A stretch of DNA of 64,000 nt, from NCBI GenBank assembly GCA_037953745.1, contig JBAKBP010006564.1, positions 1 through 64,000 on the forward strand, given 5' to 3'. This DNA is from Lithodes maja. Taxonomy: Eukaryota > Arthropoda > Malacostraca > Decapoda > Lithodidae. The notes beneath the pieces were generated by a model. It did not search any database and was not told where the DNA came from. It worked only from the letters and a program-made list of their open reading frames with translations. Position numbers and translations under genes: made by a program. This document shows, in pieces, positions 19,895 to 32,400 of the stretch. The stretch's first letter is position 1; each line of letters starts with the position of its first letter.

Positions 19895-21647
19895 TCAAGA
19901 ATGGGCGAGCCCATCCAGGACCAGAACGCGCCGGCCAACCCGCCGACAGACACAAGAGGAGGCAAAAGCAGTGACGACTCCAGGGGAGGGACCGAAAGAG
20001 AGCCGTCGACGGAACGGTGTGAAGGCGAAAGCCTCAGCAAACCAGGCCTCCAAGGGGAGAGGGCGACCGAGCATGACGGCGAAGCCAGGCGTACCGGCGT
20101 CGCACAAACCCGTCCCATATGAGGACAGACCCGTCAACACAGCCAGGGACTGAACAGCCGGAAGGATGTCAGTGCGGCTGAAGTCTGACCAGAGCGGAGG
20201 CCTGCAGAAGGGAGCGGGACCGTAGCAGGGGTAGGGAGGGCGAGGCGCTGAGGGTGAGTCACCGCCAAGAAGCGCGAGTAGAGGGAGGCGTCCAACGACG
20301 CCAAGCACCCGTCGAAGCGTGACACAACCCAGCCCTGCATAGCCAACAATCGAACCGAGAGAGGCGACCCCCCCCCACCCAGAATGGTTGGCCCGCAGGG
20401 ACAAGCGTGAGCGGGAGCGAGACCCACGACACGAACCAGCAGCGTCGCGGCCCAAGGAAGGCGAGCGACGACGGTTGTGGCGCCGTAGAGGGACTCGTCC
20501 CCGATCACGAACGGCCGAGGGGGAAACAGCACCATCCCCCTCTTCCAGCGACACGTCAGCTCCCGAGAAAGGGGGACCCCGAAACCCCGCGAATCCCCAC
20601 CGAGGCAAGAGGAGGGGTACCCCCCTGGCGAGACGGTAAGTGAAGGCCAGGAAGAGAAGAAGGAGGAGCAGGACGACGGGAGTGGGAAGGCTGGCCGGGT
20701 GAAAGGAGGCCAGAAGGAGCCGCGGGGGGAAACAGAGCAAGGATCCCCGGGGCTGAGAGAACAGGGCGGCCCGACACCGAGGCGGAGGAGGGAGGGACCC
20801 CCACCGTGGGACGAGACCGTGAAGGAAGAAGAGGCACTGAAGCAGGCGAAGTAGGAGAAGCAACGACAGCCAGGCGGACCCTCCCGGACAGTGTAGGAGG
20901 GAGCAGAGGGCCAGCTACAGCACGAACAACCGCGCGCGGAGAGGACAACGTAAGAGGAAGTCGTCAGGGCTGGGAAAGCGGGCGGAAGGGAGTAGAGCCC
21001 CTAACCGTAGAGGCCAGGGGAGGGCGCACAGGGGCAGAGCCGCTAACCCCGGCCTCAGGGCGAGAACCAAGACGAGGGCGACGGGCGTCGTCAAGGCGAT
21101 CAGGAGGACGACGAGGGGCAGTAGAGGACGGATGACGAGGCGAGCGAGAGCGTGGACGGAGCCGGGGAACCCCCCGACGATGGGACGACCGGCTGCGGGA
21201 CCCAGGGGAGAGGGCCCGAGCAGGGAGAGGGCCAGGTGAACGGCCTTCAGTCGGGCCAGGGACACCCAGGGCGACGCGGAGCCGGTCGGCAACAAAGGCC
21301 GGGGAACGGTGACCCACAGTCCCAATGTGGCGGGAGACCATCGGTCACACCGACGGAAGGGAAGCAGAGGCCACAGCCGCCGCCGAGGAACCAGGGCCAT
21401 GGAGCAGCACAACCACCAGGGCCAGACACGGGCCACACAGAGCAGGGAGGTAGGCCGTAGAGGACACAAAGAGCGAGTGGCGCAAGCAGGACACGTGGCT
21501 CACCAAGCACGGGGAGCGACAACCAAGGCGAAAGCAAAGCAGCCGACCAGCACGAGAAGAACACACACCAGAATCAGCACGTCGAAGGAGTAAGTGGAGA
21601 GAATGTCCAAGAAGAACCAGGGAAGGAGCATGGGGAAACAGGAACAC
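19895..21647 (-). pseudogene. DIRS gag-like ORF1, copy B (broken)
   Basis: The N-terminal Cys/His-rich part (21647 to 21345) has CFRLGCRSPC and ALCGPC and stops early after SLPSV. The Ser/Arg-rich middle appears in two frames (20948 to 20556, then 20863 to 19895), with SVSGRPVLSAPGILALF shifting into SGADVSLEEGDGAVSPS. The C-terminal part includes ILPAVQSLAVLTGLSSYGTG. As in copy A, a gag-like role is inferred from position and composition. Confidence 0.5.
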
Positions 21648-21672
21648 ACATGCAAACAGGTATCCGTACTCA

Positions 21673-21798
21673 CCCTAAACTGGGAGCACAGAGGTAGGTG
21701 AGGAGGGCGGCCGAGGCGGAAGAGCACCAGCAGAACCCTAAACTGGGAGCACAGAGGTAGGTGAGGAGGGCGGCCGAGGCGGAAGAGCACCAGCAGAA
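21673..21798. repeat. 63-bp tandem duplication private to copy B
   Basis: The unit beginning ccctaaactgggagcacaga occurs at 21673 and again at 21736, ending cagaac(c). Copy C has one unit and copy A a shortened one lacking cctaaactggg. Confidence 0.85.
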
Positions 21799-21937
21799 CC
21801 TGCAAAGATGGAGAAAGTGTTAACCACCACTCAACATCTTACATGCAGGGCCTATAACACCAGGAAAGTGCATACACCAATATAGTATCAGGCAACAATA
21901 TGACATAAAAAAGGTCAACAGTGAAAGCCAACTATAA

Positions 21938-22082
21938 CCGCAAATTCGCGGGCCAATGGAGGTATAACCGTACCGACACAAACCCCCCACATCTCCGCGG
22001 GACCCCCCAGCGATCTTCGCAAATTTGCGGGGAGCCGAAATGTCCCAGAGGACCGAATCGAGCACACCGCAAATTTGCGGGA
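21938..22082. promoter_or_regulatory. CCGCAAATTTGCGG-type palindromes, copy B leader
   Basis: Sites at 21938-21952 (one change, caaattcgcg), 22017-22032 and 22067-22082. A fourth position, intact in copy C, is degraded to ctccgcgggacc. They lie between the sense 5' terminal repeat and ORF1. Confidence 0.45.
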
Positions 22083-23054
22083 CCAGCCGAGATGGTCCGG
22101 TGCCGAAAAAGCGAGAGGAGCGTCTAGGAAAACCAAAAAAGGCCCGCAAACAAGCGTCAACTCCTTATGAACTCCAAGCGACGATGACCATCAAGCTGAG
22201 CAGTGCCTTCCTTGATAATATCCTGACTCAACCGGTCAAGGGAGAGGCAAGGAAGACACACCAGGGGAGAGGAGGCACATCCCCCAGGAACCACCCAACC
22301 CACAGAGATAGAGCAAAGCCCATGAGGAGAAGTGGCAGGTTGGGTGGTTTGGCACAAACAGGGGCCCCCGTGGGATACCCCAGGATTGGGCAAAAGGCTA
22401 TGAAAAGATGGAGGTGAAAACAGGAAGGGAACACAAAAACCAATAAATGAAACTGGCGAGAAAAAGGGTGGCCTAGCCGTGAGTAGAGAATGTGTCAGGG
22501 GCGAAAAACCCTGTGGTGTGAGGGAGAGGCCCCCGTGGGGTACCCCTGGATATCACGAACCACCAAGCGCCCAGGCCCTTGAGACACAGTGAAGGCTCGA
22601 AAGGGGGGACTCGGGAATAACGCTATTTATGCGGCCGACACAAACCCTACAAACAGCACCGCCACCACGAAATCTCATATTGTGAACCAACTGTACACCT
22701 AGGCTATGAAAAAAATGAGAACTCATAGGGGCATAGCAATTCCTGAATGAGAAAACGAGCTAGGCTAAATGAAGCTAAAAGCTAAACCATGCCCAGACTA
22801 ACAGGAAAAAAGAATATGAAAAGAGAAAGAATGAAAAACATATACGAGGAACGCCAGGCGCCCCCGAACCTTCGGTAAGCTATTTCCACACGCGTCTCCA
22901 TTATACACACTTAGGAGCCCATTTACGTGTGCCCTAGATCACGTAACATCTGTCTAACAAAAAAGAAGGCCAGAAAAGCCGAAACTAACCTAAAACAGGG
23001 TGAATTAAAGGAGCACAACAAAAGCGACTTCATTCAATGGAGCGCGTGAAAAAA

Positions 23055-23356
23055 TGATAACAAGAGAGGGTCGCTCATGCGCACGTTCGACAGGGATCTG
23101 CACATGACGGAACACGGGATGGGCCTTAAGCGGTAACTAAGGTAAACCCCTTTTTCTTCTCTTCTATGCTTTTTTCACCTTCGGTGGTAGTTTTGGTTAA
23201 TGTACAACGTCTCCTAGAGCAAGATAAGGAGTAGACTCTAGACGTTTTCTTTTTAACCGCGGTTGGAATGACGACATAGCAGTCAAAATAGACAAGTCGT
23301 CATTGCAATTAGGTTAATAGCCTTGACGTTGGATTTGCCAAGACTACTAACAAATT
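23055..23356 (-). repeat. Copy B inverted terminal repeat, high-coordinate end
   Basis: About 300 bp from tgataacaagagaggg to ACTAACAAATT, the inverse of the inner part of 15273-15621 and lacking the hairpin extension. Confidence 0.85.
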
Positions 23357-23997
23357 AGATGACTTAAGCATAGGTATGCCAGAATGATTGAGGCCATGTA
23401 AAGTAAGGTAAGACTTAACAGTGTTAATAGAGAAGGGGAAAAGGTAGAACAGAGCTTTGGGGTAAATTATTGTTATTAATATTTGTTGCTCTATAATATA
23501 TTTTGAAGTTAAGTTTTAAATGAGTAACTTTTAGAAAAATATTAATCGTAGGTACAGGGTTAAGTTAGTAGATTTTTGTTTTATTTTTTTTATGCACAGA
23601 TTAATGTTAGATATATTTGTTGATAGTTCTAGCCTCAGACCTTAATAGTATTTTTTCCAGATATGTAATAATCCACCTGATTAATTGTTAATCACAGTAC
23701 TTCTCACTTACATTCAAAGTACAAATAATGAGATTGAGTAACATACCTTCCACCACTTGTTCACCTGTTCACTTCTGATGTCTGTAGAATATTCTGGCAT
23801 AAACAAAGCGAACGTCGCCTCTACAATAATGTTGCCAGCTGTTTTATACATCACCAAAATACTGTACCGGTGCCTTCTTAACCGATATTTTTCATACTAC
23901 AGTACTGTATTCTCATTAGGTTTCATGTAGCCTATGTTGGTTAAAGTAATGTTTATGGTGATATTTAAAGCAGGTCAAGATTTTAATGCAGTGGCGA

Positions 23998-24243
23998 ATA
24001 GGGTAGACTATCCAATTCATACCATATAGCATGTGAAATCCTTAAATATAGGACCCACCAAAAAAAAATGAGTAGAGTTAGATTCATAAATTTAGTATCA
24101 AAATGTATGATACTTAAAGTACATTTTGACACTAACTACAGTACAGTATATTAATATAACTCTAATAATTGTTTTGTGGGTGTATGTTTAATCAATATTG
24201 AGTACTAATTAGATCACCTTGTACAAATTGGTTAGTCTACCCT
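23998..24243. mobile_element. Short inverted-repeat element (MITE-like)
   Basis: Ends AGGGTAGACTATCCAATT and AATTGGTTAGTCTACCCT are nearly perfect inverted repeats around ~210 bp of AT-rich DNA. A related stretch with ATAAATTTAGTATCAA in common lies near 26050. The superfamily is not clear. Confidence 0.55.
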
Positions 24244-24654
24244 TTAGTGTTGTTTATATTACGGACTCGACTTCACCCTAATGATGCAGTGGATTAACAA
24301 ATTTCTTTCAGGTTAATCATCAAGAATCTTTTTCTCTTGGTGGTGGGGTAGAGACAGGTGAACGGATAAGTGGGTATCACACGAGAGCTTTTATCCTCAA
24401 CATTTTATCTGCAACTTCATATTTTGCAACATTTTGAAACATTTTTGCACTGGTATTGGCAACTAGACTGGAGGTAGATTATGTAGGTGACAGAATTTTT
24501 AGGAAAGTGTTTTTTCAGAAGCTGCCAGATCAGAGTTGCTGAAAAAGGTTGAGGGAAAAAGGTGTTATGTGATGTCCCTTGTACACTGTGCGACTGAGCT
24601 GCTTCCAATCATGGGCTGTTTGCTATAGGAACTCCACATTCTTCTCCAGATATA

Positions 24655-24850
24655 TTAACCCTTTCAGTCAGATGACACCAAATCTTACTTTCATCTTGCT
24701 ACCTCCAGGTGATATTATTCAATTTAGGAAGAGTCTGTCAGAGTTAGAGGGTTAATTTTTGTAGTCATCAACCCTTTTGTTTCTTAGCAGTCCTTCCTAG
24801 GCTGAGTAACATTGTTTGGAAAAGCGAAAATTGGCATTGATTGATTGAAA
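24655..24850. mobile_element. TTAA MITE, family 3 (CCCTTTCA termini)
   Basis: Starts TTAACCCTTTCAGTCAGATG and ends TTGATTGAAAGGGTTTA; the last TTAA is mutated. The interior aggctgagtaacattgtttg resembles the elements at 27606 and 34856. About 195 bp, noncoding. Confidence 0.55.
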
Positions 24851-25301
24851 GGGTTTAGCGAGGCAGTCCGAGACACACCTCTCTTGAATCTGTAAATCCA
24901 TGAAAATATTAATGGGTTAATTTTGCAATGAAAACTTCCAGAAATCTGATGTCTTATTCAATTGTATTCTGGCTAATATATATAAAAAATATTAGAGTTT
25001 AAGAAATACCTTTAGTAGTCAAAAAGATATTTACAGACAGCTATTTTGTTGTTTATGTCCTCCACAACAAATGTGGAATCTCATACATTATTTGCATTAC
25101 ATAACTTATTATAGATTCAGTTACAAATAACTGAACTTAAACTTTTGTGAATTATCAAAATTATTCTGACTGTTTATATACTGACAAAAACAAGAAATTA
25201 TTTTTGTTTATGGTTCAACCACATAGTAAGTTAATATCAATTGCTGAACAATTAATACAGTACTATCAAATGTTGCCTACCTGAGGGGGTTGTAAGTTAA
25301 A

Positions 25302-25477
25302 TTGGCCACACTCCTAAATGTCCACAACCAAAATGGCCACAGTCTTCTAACCTAATCTGACTTAAGCAACCTAGCCTGACCTAACATAACCAAACATAAC
25401 CCAGCTAAACCTTGTCTGCTTTGACCGGGTACTGTCGCTGTTTTGGTTGTGGCTGTTTATGAGTGAGGCTGTTTTGG
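25302..25477. repeat. Imperfect inverted repeat with ~40-bp arms
   Basis: The left arm (GGCCACACTCC ... CACAACCAAAATGGCC) pairs with the right arm (CTGTTTTGGTTGTGGCTG ... GAGTGAGGCTG). The centre has several cctaacctaat/ccta(a)cata motifs. It is likely an old foldback element. Confidence 0.5.
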
Positions 25478-27559
25478 CCTGATTCCATCTGCAGGATTAG
25501 CATTTTGTTGGAGTCAGCTAACTTAAGGGATTGATTTGCCAATTAACAAAGCAATATTCAGGTAACATATCATTATTAGTTTGATTGGTCTATGTGCATC
25601 CATGATCAACCTTCAGACTATGAGAGGTATTTCCTAAGCTGCATAAGGTTGTAGCGTTAGAATTAAGTAAAAAGTCTTTTTATAGATCTAATTAATTGCA
25701 CCGTATAATATCCCTTTGGCTCGGAGAGATCCATTTATGGCTAAATATAATATAAAAATAACTAGCATCCCACTTGAGAAAATGAAAAAACTTAGTAGCA
25801 ATTTAATAGTTGAGTGTTGTCTTGCCATTACCCTATAAAATAATCTCACTTTAGCCAGAATACAAATAAGTAAAGGAGCCGATGGTAATAAGCTTGATTA
25901 TCATCATCTCATTATTGTCGTTGTTAGTTGTGGAGCAGAAGGCGTTGTCTCGGAACACTAGGATAGACTACCCAATAAATACCCGGTTGTCCAACTAGTA
26001 CCCAAAATTGACAAAAATACTACCCACAAAATATGAGTAAAGTTAAATGTATAAATTTAGTATCAATATGTACAATAGCTAAGGTAGGCTACATTCTGAC
26101 ATTAAATTTATTAATCAAACTAGATTTATTTTCTTGGCGGGTATATTTTCTTCAATATCATGTACTATTTGTACCACCGTGTACACATTTATTAGTGACC
26201 CCTACTATATCAAACAATATTCAGAAGACAGAACACGAGTCCACTAGGCACAGAAAAACCCATAGATATAAATATAAAACCTTCCTTTAACTCCGTAGAG
26301 CAGCCTGGATACGGGACACACTCTCTACTCCTAAGCTCTCTCTCTCTCTTTCTATACATATATATATATCCTTTACTTGTCACTTTTCCCCAGCTCTTGA
26401 GAGATAAACCTGTTGTAAAATAATCTGTGAATAATATGATGCTGTTTTATTTTATGCCTGTTCTCTATCTAGTTAATGGGCTGTGTAACGAGTCTCTACC
26501 TCCCTCTGTTCTGTCTCTAGTTCTCTGTGGGGATAGTGTGTGGTTCTCAGTATCTCTTAGTCAGATGCTGGTGTTATGCTTAGAAAAAATTGTGTATATT
26601 TATAATTTTTACTTTTGCCATCAGCTGCAGTTTAATTATATTACTCCTGTATCAGTTTCATTATTGACTTACTGTAGTTTGACTGCCAATAAATTTCTAG
26701 CAACATACCGGTACTGTAGATAATTAATTTTCAAAGTACAGTACAGCTTCAATTTACATATTGATTCACTTATTAACAGATGTTGAGAACCATGTATTTA
26801 GAGCCAATAGTGTTTATATGCTATAATTTGAAGTATTACATATTGGTTTATATACATAATTAAATGTACATCTTTGGCTAATGTTTCTCAGCTGTGATTT
26901 GGTCTTTATTTATTTTTTTTATTTATTTTTTTATACCTCTGGTCTCAGAAATACTCCCTGTGATCATCTTGTGCTTTCGTTTATGTTATGAGCATAAATC
27001 TCCCTCTCTATATATATTTATATATACCGTATATCTATATACAGTATATATACATTTCTCTGTTCATCTCCCCCCAACTCTCTCCATATAATTTCCCAGA
27101 AACTTGTGTACATATTGAACAAGGCTTTTCAGTGAGTTGCTTTCTTTGAGTTGGGTTGTGAGACTCGCCCGTACGCAAGTTTTTTTTACACAACCGAGAC
27201 GGGGCAGTTTGTATCTATAGCATCACCGATAGCAGTCAACTAATGTTATCTAATTTAATGTACTCTAACCTATTCCATGTTTGTCTAAAAGTAACATTGA
27301 ACAAATGAAAAATTCTATACAATACTAGCAAAGCTAATTAAATTTGATATGCAGTACTAAAAGTTATTCAGTAGTCATGTATATATAGCAAATCAGTGTA
27401 AAATTAGATCTTGGGTAGAGACTATTTGCATTTTAAGAATCAACAAGATGTAAAGTGGTGATGCCACACGTACAAATAGCCACCTAAAATCGGTCGTGTA
27501 AAAAAGACTGCCGCCCGTACGTGTTAACTGATGACAGTTTGTGTGTCTCTCTGTGGCAG

Positions 27560-27574
27560 TCACCAAGCTTTAAG
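27560..27574 (+). other. Candidate 15-nt cassette microexon in the CAPS intron
   Basis: TCACCAAGCTTTAAG sits between a strong acceptor (tctctctgtggcag) and a good donor (gtatgt). The host intron is phase 2; spliced in, it would add five in-frame codons without a stop (AG|T CAC CAA GCT TTA AG|A). It is very short, so chance is a real alternative. Confidence 0.25.
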
Positions 27575-27605
27575 GTATGTTTAAAGGAGACCACTTTTAT
27601 CTTTC

Positions 27606-27815
27606 TTAGCCCCTTCACTATGACGGAGCCTGCTCATTAATCTGGCTATCATTAGATGATTTTATGTAGGTAAGGAAGGACCTGTGGGAAGTCTGAAGGT
27701 TCATGGAGATAGTTTTTGTCCCTTTGATTTCCTGAGGTCCTTCCTAAGTTAAGTAAAGTTATTTATTGTTAGCCAGAGTATGATTAAAATGATGCCGCCA
27801 TATTGAAGGGGTTAA
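27606..27815. mobile_element. TTAA MITE, family 3
   Basis: Ends CCCCTTCACTATGACGG and CCGCCATATTGAAGGGG, flanked by TTAG (decayed TTAA) and TTAA. The interior aaggaaggacctgtggg is shared with the copy at 34856-35066. Confidence 0.65.
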
Positions 27816-27867
27816 CCAGACAGACTTGTTTCACACTTGTTTTGACAATCCCATTCATGGTTTTAAA

Positions 27868-27869
<2 letters not shown>

Positions 27870-27932
<63 letters not shown>
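27870..27932. repeat. (TA)n microsatellite
   Basis: An uninterrupted TA run of about 62 bp. Confidence 0.95.
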
Positions 27933-27933
<1 letters not shown>

Positions 27934-29148
27934 CATTTATTTAAACTTCTTTACTACTTTTATGACTTTTACTGTAAAAACAAATGAAGATTTTTGCCTT
28001 AACAATAAGATCATAACATTTTAAGAAATTTGAAAAATAAGTTACTTAATCGTTTTATACTAACCACGACCTTAAATTATGTCACTGAGTGGTTTTAATT
28101 TTCTTAGCTCCTAAAGTGTGTCAGAAATGGTTGAATGTTCATGAATGTTTTTGGAATAATTGAGAATGTTTACTACAGTAGTATGGGAATTGTTAGGGAT
28201 GTTTACAGGTATGAGAAGTGGTGAAAATGTTCACAGGAATTGTTGTGAATGTTTATGGGAATTGTTGAGAATGCTTAGTAGGTGGGGATACCTATCATTC
28301 ACATTTTGTGGCTAATATTTTGCTCAGAGAATGCATCTATGATGGAAAGTGTATCAGTTCAGTTGACCAGTTGCACTTTCCAGCTTTACATCAAGTTGTT
28401 GACAATATAGCACTTGTGCCAATAAGGACATACAGCCCTGTAGTTGGGAACAGTGTACTGCTCCCAATACTCTCATATGGATATGGGATGCTAGAGGGGT
28501 GCTGGAGCCAGGGGCTCCCACATAATTGCTGTGTTGCAGTAGGGGATTACCCTTTTGGTTTTCACTACCAAGAGTGCCTTCTTTGGGTGATCAAGGCTCA
28601 CATATGCATGCAGGTTTGTCATGCATGTATGTGTCAAAGCCATTTACAATAAATTATTGATTTTTTGGATTTTGAACAGATCCTCTGCTAACGTGTTCTT
28701 TGCTTGGTTAACATATGAGGTAGTCTCTTGCCTTGGAAATTGACCATTTAATAATTGCATTTATGGCTGAGATTGAATTAAAATTGACAGTGAACTGTTG
28801 ATATGTTTTGATAAACTGTATGTATGTATGTATGTATATATGTATGTATGTATGTATGTATGCATAATTGTTGATTGACTGAAACTAAGTAAAACATAAA
28901 TTGAGTTCATGCAAGTTTGTGATACTTTACAGTTACTTTCGAAAGTTGTGTCCTTTCTTCAGAACTTTAACTTTATTATCCTTTATTGATATAAGAAAAT
29001 AGTGTTCTTTAACTTGACTGAGTAAATCTTTACTATTTTTATTCTAACTTGAGAGAAATAACCAAAATATCAGGGAGACAAACTGGGCAATGTTGTTTGG
29101 GGACTGGATTGAGTGTGAGAGGGATTACAGGAAAATGTTAATGATATT
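27933..29148. other. CAPS long intron, segment 2
   Basis: AT-rich intron with (TGTA)n near 28818-28862. A 114-codon open frame at 28308-28652 has no motif I recognise and no splice support; it is not called as a gene. Confidence 0.5.
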
Positions 29149-29374
29149 GCTACCGGCTCGGTAGTGTAGTGGAGAACGTCTTGGCCACCCACCCCGGGTG
29201 ACCTGAGTTCAATTCCACGCTCAGGCATAAAGGTTTTTCGCATATACTGGTAGCCGGTACCGTTTCTCTTGAGCAAGGAAATGGGTAATAGTGTCTGGTA
29301 ATATACTTTGGTCGAGCGCTATTGAATCTTGGAGCGATGGCTAGAGAGAAATGGCGCTATATAAGTAACCTGAA

Positions 29375-29420
<46 letters not shown>
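29149..29420 (+). mobile_element. tRNA-derived SINE with (TTA)n tail
   Basis: The head gctaccggctcggtagtgta carries an A-box-like GGTAGTGTAGTGG and, at 29205-29216, a B-box-like GAGTTCAATTCC, so RNA polymerase III transcription from a tRNA-like head is likely. The tail part cgagcgctattgaatctt ... tggcgctatataagtaac resembles the last bases of the LINE ending at 60664, and both finish in TTA repeats. This is the usual arrangement of a SINE borrowing its partner LINE's 3' end. Confidence 0.75.
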
Positions 29421-29424
<4 letters not shown>

Positions 29425-32400
29425 TATGTTCTGGCCATTCAGTTACTTTCATGGCATAAGGGGAACAGCGGAGCATAACTTTAACTTTTGTATATATAAT
29501 TATAATCACTAAATACAAGGAACTTAGTATTGGGACTGGATATGAAAGTCTCATTTGTCCGCCTTCAAAGTATTAATTATGGAAGCAGGGCACAATTTTT
29601 GAGTGTAACTATAATATCTGTTTATTATGATGAATCTAGTGAAATAGTGACCTCCAGCCTCTTCTAACTCAGGGAGGGTTTGAGCAAATGGGCTGTAAAT
29701 TTTCAAACCCATTAACCAATTGATTCTTTATTAAATTATAGAAATGTTAGCTCAATTGCTCAAATCCATTTTTTAGTTATGCAAGGTAGGGGGTTCGGAT
29801 TTATAGACCCATCATGTAATAAATAGACTATATACAGTTACCGATAACTTAGGTGTGTGCTGCGAGGTGTGTTGACAAGATTGAGAGTTTTTTTGAGAGT
29901 AGCTTATCATTAATCCCTTAAAGCCTGCTATTTTTCTTCCATACTGAATCTAATGATATTATGCTGTAGCATAATGAAATGCATTATAAATTTATTGGCT
30001 TAGAGAGTTTCTTATGCAAACGTATATGATTAAACAGAAACATAGATATTTAAACTAAAGGGATTAATTACATTTGTTAGTATTGGATGTGTCTAGATGC
30101 ATGATGTTCAATAGCTGGGAGGTTTTAGTGTTAATTGATTGTGAAAGTTTAAAATGTTTGCCATGTGTGAAAGTAGAGCACTCTAGTTTACTGAGTGCAG
30201 AAGTGATAGAAATGTTGAGGTGTATGGTTAATGTTTCCATGTATGCACACATCTAACAATGTGGCTCACATAGAATACAGTACAAGATTTCTTAGTTTAC
30301 TACTATTCATTGCCTCTATGATGATCTTTGAAGCGAGGTGTTGGAGATGATGATGATGAAATATGCAAACTGTAAAAATGCTATTCTAAAATCAAGCACA
30401 GTTGATCACGATAATATATTTATTAGTGCAATTTATATACATATTTTACTGAGGACTTATAGTTTCATTATTGCAGTGTAATCTAGTACACCAGTGTTGC
30501 TCTATGTAAGGAGACAATCTCAAATAGTTTCAGATATCTATTGTAATTGCTTAACACTAGAGTGGTTAACCATATAGCCTGGGGTGGTATGACCCATCAG
30601 AATTAAGGCATGTTGTGAAAGAAATACCATATATGATACTACAATACCATTAACCATGCCAACTTCTTCCTCTTGGCAACTTCATGCTTTCAATGCACTG
30701 ATTCTGTCCTTTAGAGCAGTGACTACCCCTTGGAGAACTATCATAGGTTGCAGACTGACTGAGCTATGTACAGTGACCCCTTTAGTAGCACTACCAGAGA
30801 GGCTACTGTGGCCCTTTAGACCTAAAGTAATATTTAAGTAGGCTTAATTAGTGTTTTAATAAATGTCTATGTAATTTATGCCATACCAGTAATGTAATCC
30901 TATGTGAGCCACAAGATTTGAGGGAAAATGTGACAGCTTGTACATAATACAGTGCATGTAAGTGTTTGAGAGAGCTTTGTACATATGAGTGAATCACTTA
31001 CTTTGAAGACCAATTTATTGGCATCATAGATGCCAGTGCAGATTAAATACATAACAGGAACTTAGAACTGTACATATGTGATTTTGCATTTGTGTCTGTG
31101 TGTGTGTGTGTGTACTTCAACTCAAAGTTTAGTGTGAGAGACCAGATTGTGGTGTACAGAACTGAAAGTTTAAAAAAAAGGCTTGTGCACAGAGTGACAC
31201 GTGTGTGTATCAATATACTAAGAGGATCACTGTTTGGGTGCTAATACAAGCCATTCTCCCCCCTCCCCAACCCCTTTCTTTCCTCCCTCCCATTTCCCCC
31301 CCCCCCCCACTCAGCCCGGCGGAGGATGGGACAGTGACAGTAGGGTTAGTCACACACGACACTTGTCACCCCGCCAGACACCCGTGCCAACACCCACACC
31401 TGCCCACACCCGCCCCTTATCGCACACCTGTCAGACTTCGCCGGCTATGAGAAAATATGCAATCATTAATTCATTCACCTATTGCATCCAAGATAATTTT
31501 TTGCATTAAATTATTCATTCATTCACCTGTTACCACCAGGAGAACTTTGGGCAATCATTTGAACATTAACTTGTCAGACACCAATATCCCCATTTTGGAT
31601 TATAAAAAAAAAAAATTATATGTTTGATACCATTTTATACGAGCATTCGTCTTCATTTAGTGGATCATGGTGGTGGTTTTGATATATTCTGATGCGAACC
31701 TCATTCTTCTTAATTTAATTTTGATTATAACTTAGGTCTGAAATACTGGTTTAGTCCCCAATGTGTGATCTGAGGGGGTGGGCTCGGGCAGGTGAGGGCG
31801 TGGGTGCCTCTGACTGGCTGTTCTGTGCTGTTTGAAAGTTGCGGCCACTCTCACCATCGCTGTCTGACCCGCACTACCGCCCCTCATGCCTTGGTGACAT
31901 TCAAAATTACTCTTGAGACTGGGAATAATTGTGTTCTATATCAATATTCTCCTATTAGAAACAAAAATATGTCCCCCACCACCACATTTAATTGTTGAGT
32001 TTTCCCCTTTTATCTTCTTTATTAGATGTATTTTTTATCCCCCTCTTTTTATAATCTCGGGCCTGATCCACCCTGTGAGTCTTGCGTGCGGTGGAGTGTA
32101 ATATTGAAAGTCACTTGTACTTACCTTTTGGCCTCCCTTACTTCCAGTTGGACTTTGTTACATCACAGTGGTTGTCGTACACTCAATCTTAACCTCTTAC
32201 AGTATCGTGATTTCAGCGTCCTTTTAAAGTATGTGCTTTATTATTTTTGCCATTGCAGTTGCTTTCAAACTTCAATTGTTCATGAAATTGGGCTTCAAAG
32301 ACTGGTCGTATTTTTTTCTTGTGGAAATAATATGAAATTTGCATGTAATAAGAAGGATATATGCATGTTTTAATTATACATGTAATTACCATTGCTGATA

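Larger units (their letters stand above)
15273..23356 (-). mobile_element. DIRS-like retrotransposon, copy B (full length, no nested insertion)
   Basis: An 8.08-kb element bounded by ATT at 15273-15275 and 23354-23356 with no longer target duplication. The order on + coordinates is terminal repeat with hairpin extension, internal complementary region, recombinase, RNase H/RT, gag-like region, leader with palindromes, terminal repeat; coding sense is minus. It lies in the 27-kb CAPS intron, antisense to the gene. It is the most complete copy, yet frameshifts and stops break all three genes. GC content is far above the surrounding intron. Confidence 0.9.
23357..27559. other. CAPS long intron, segment 1
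   Basis: AT-rich intronic DNA. It holds the small inverted-repeat elements listed separately and a diverged relative (about 25963-26230) of the element at 23998. No coding segment with convincing splice sites and conservation was seen. Confidence 0.5.

Noticed and set aside
17830..20118. 762-codon minus-strand open frame in DIRS copy B
   Set aside because: Recognisable RT motifs lie in other frames. Only short parts such as ATDSSSEVGWG look like domain sequence. Stop codons are rare because the strand lacks A.
27870..27932. TA run as an AT-rich origin or hairpin element
   Set aside because: A plain dinucleotide microsatellite with no other signal; the one at 40655 is the same.
28308..28652. 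114-codon open frame in the CAPS intron
   Set aside because: No recognisable motif, no splice sites at its borders and no promoter or polyadenylation context; chance cannot be excluded.
29149..29225. A genuine tRNA gene at the SINE head
   Set aside because: A- and B-box-like words are present, but the cloverleaf arms do not pair properly and the sequence continues into a LINE-like tail.
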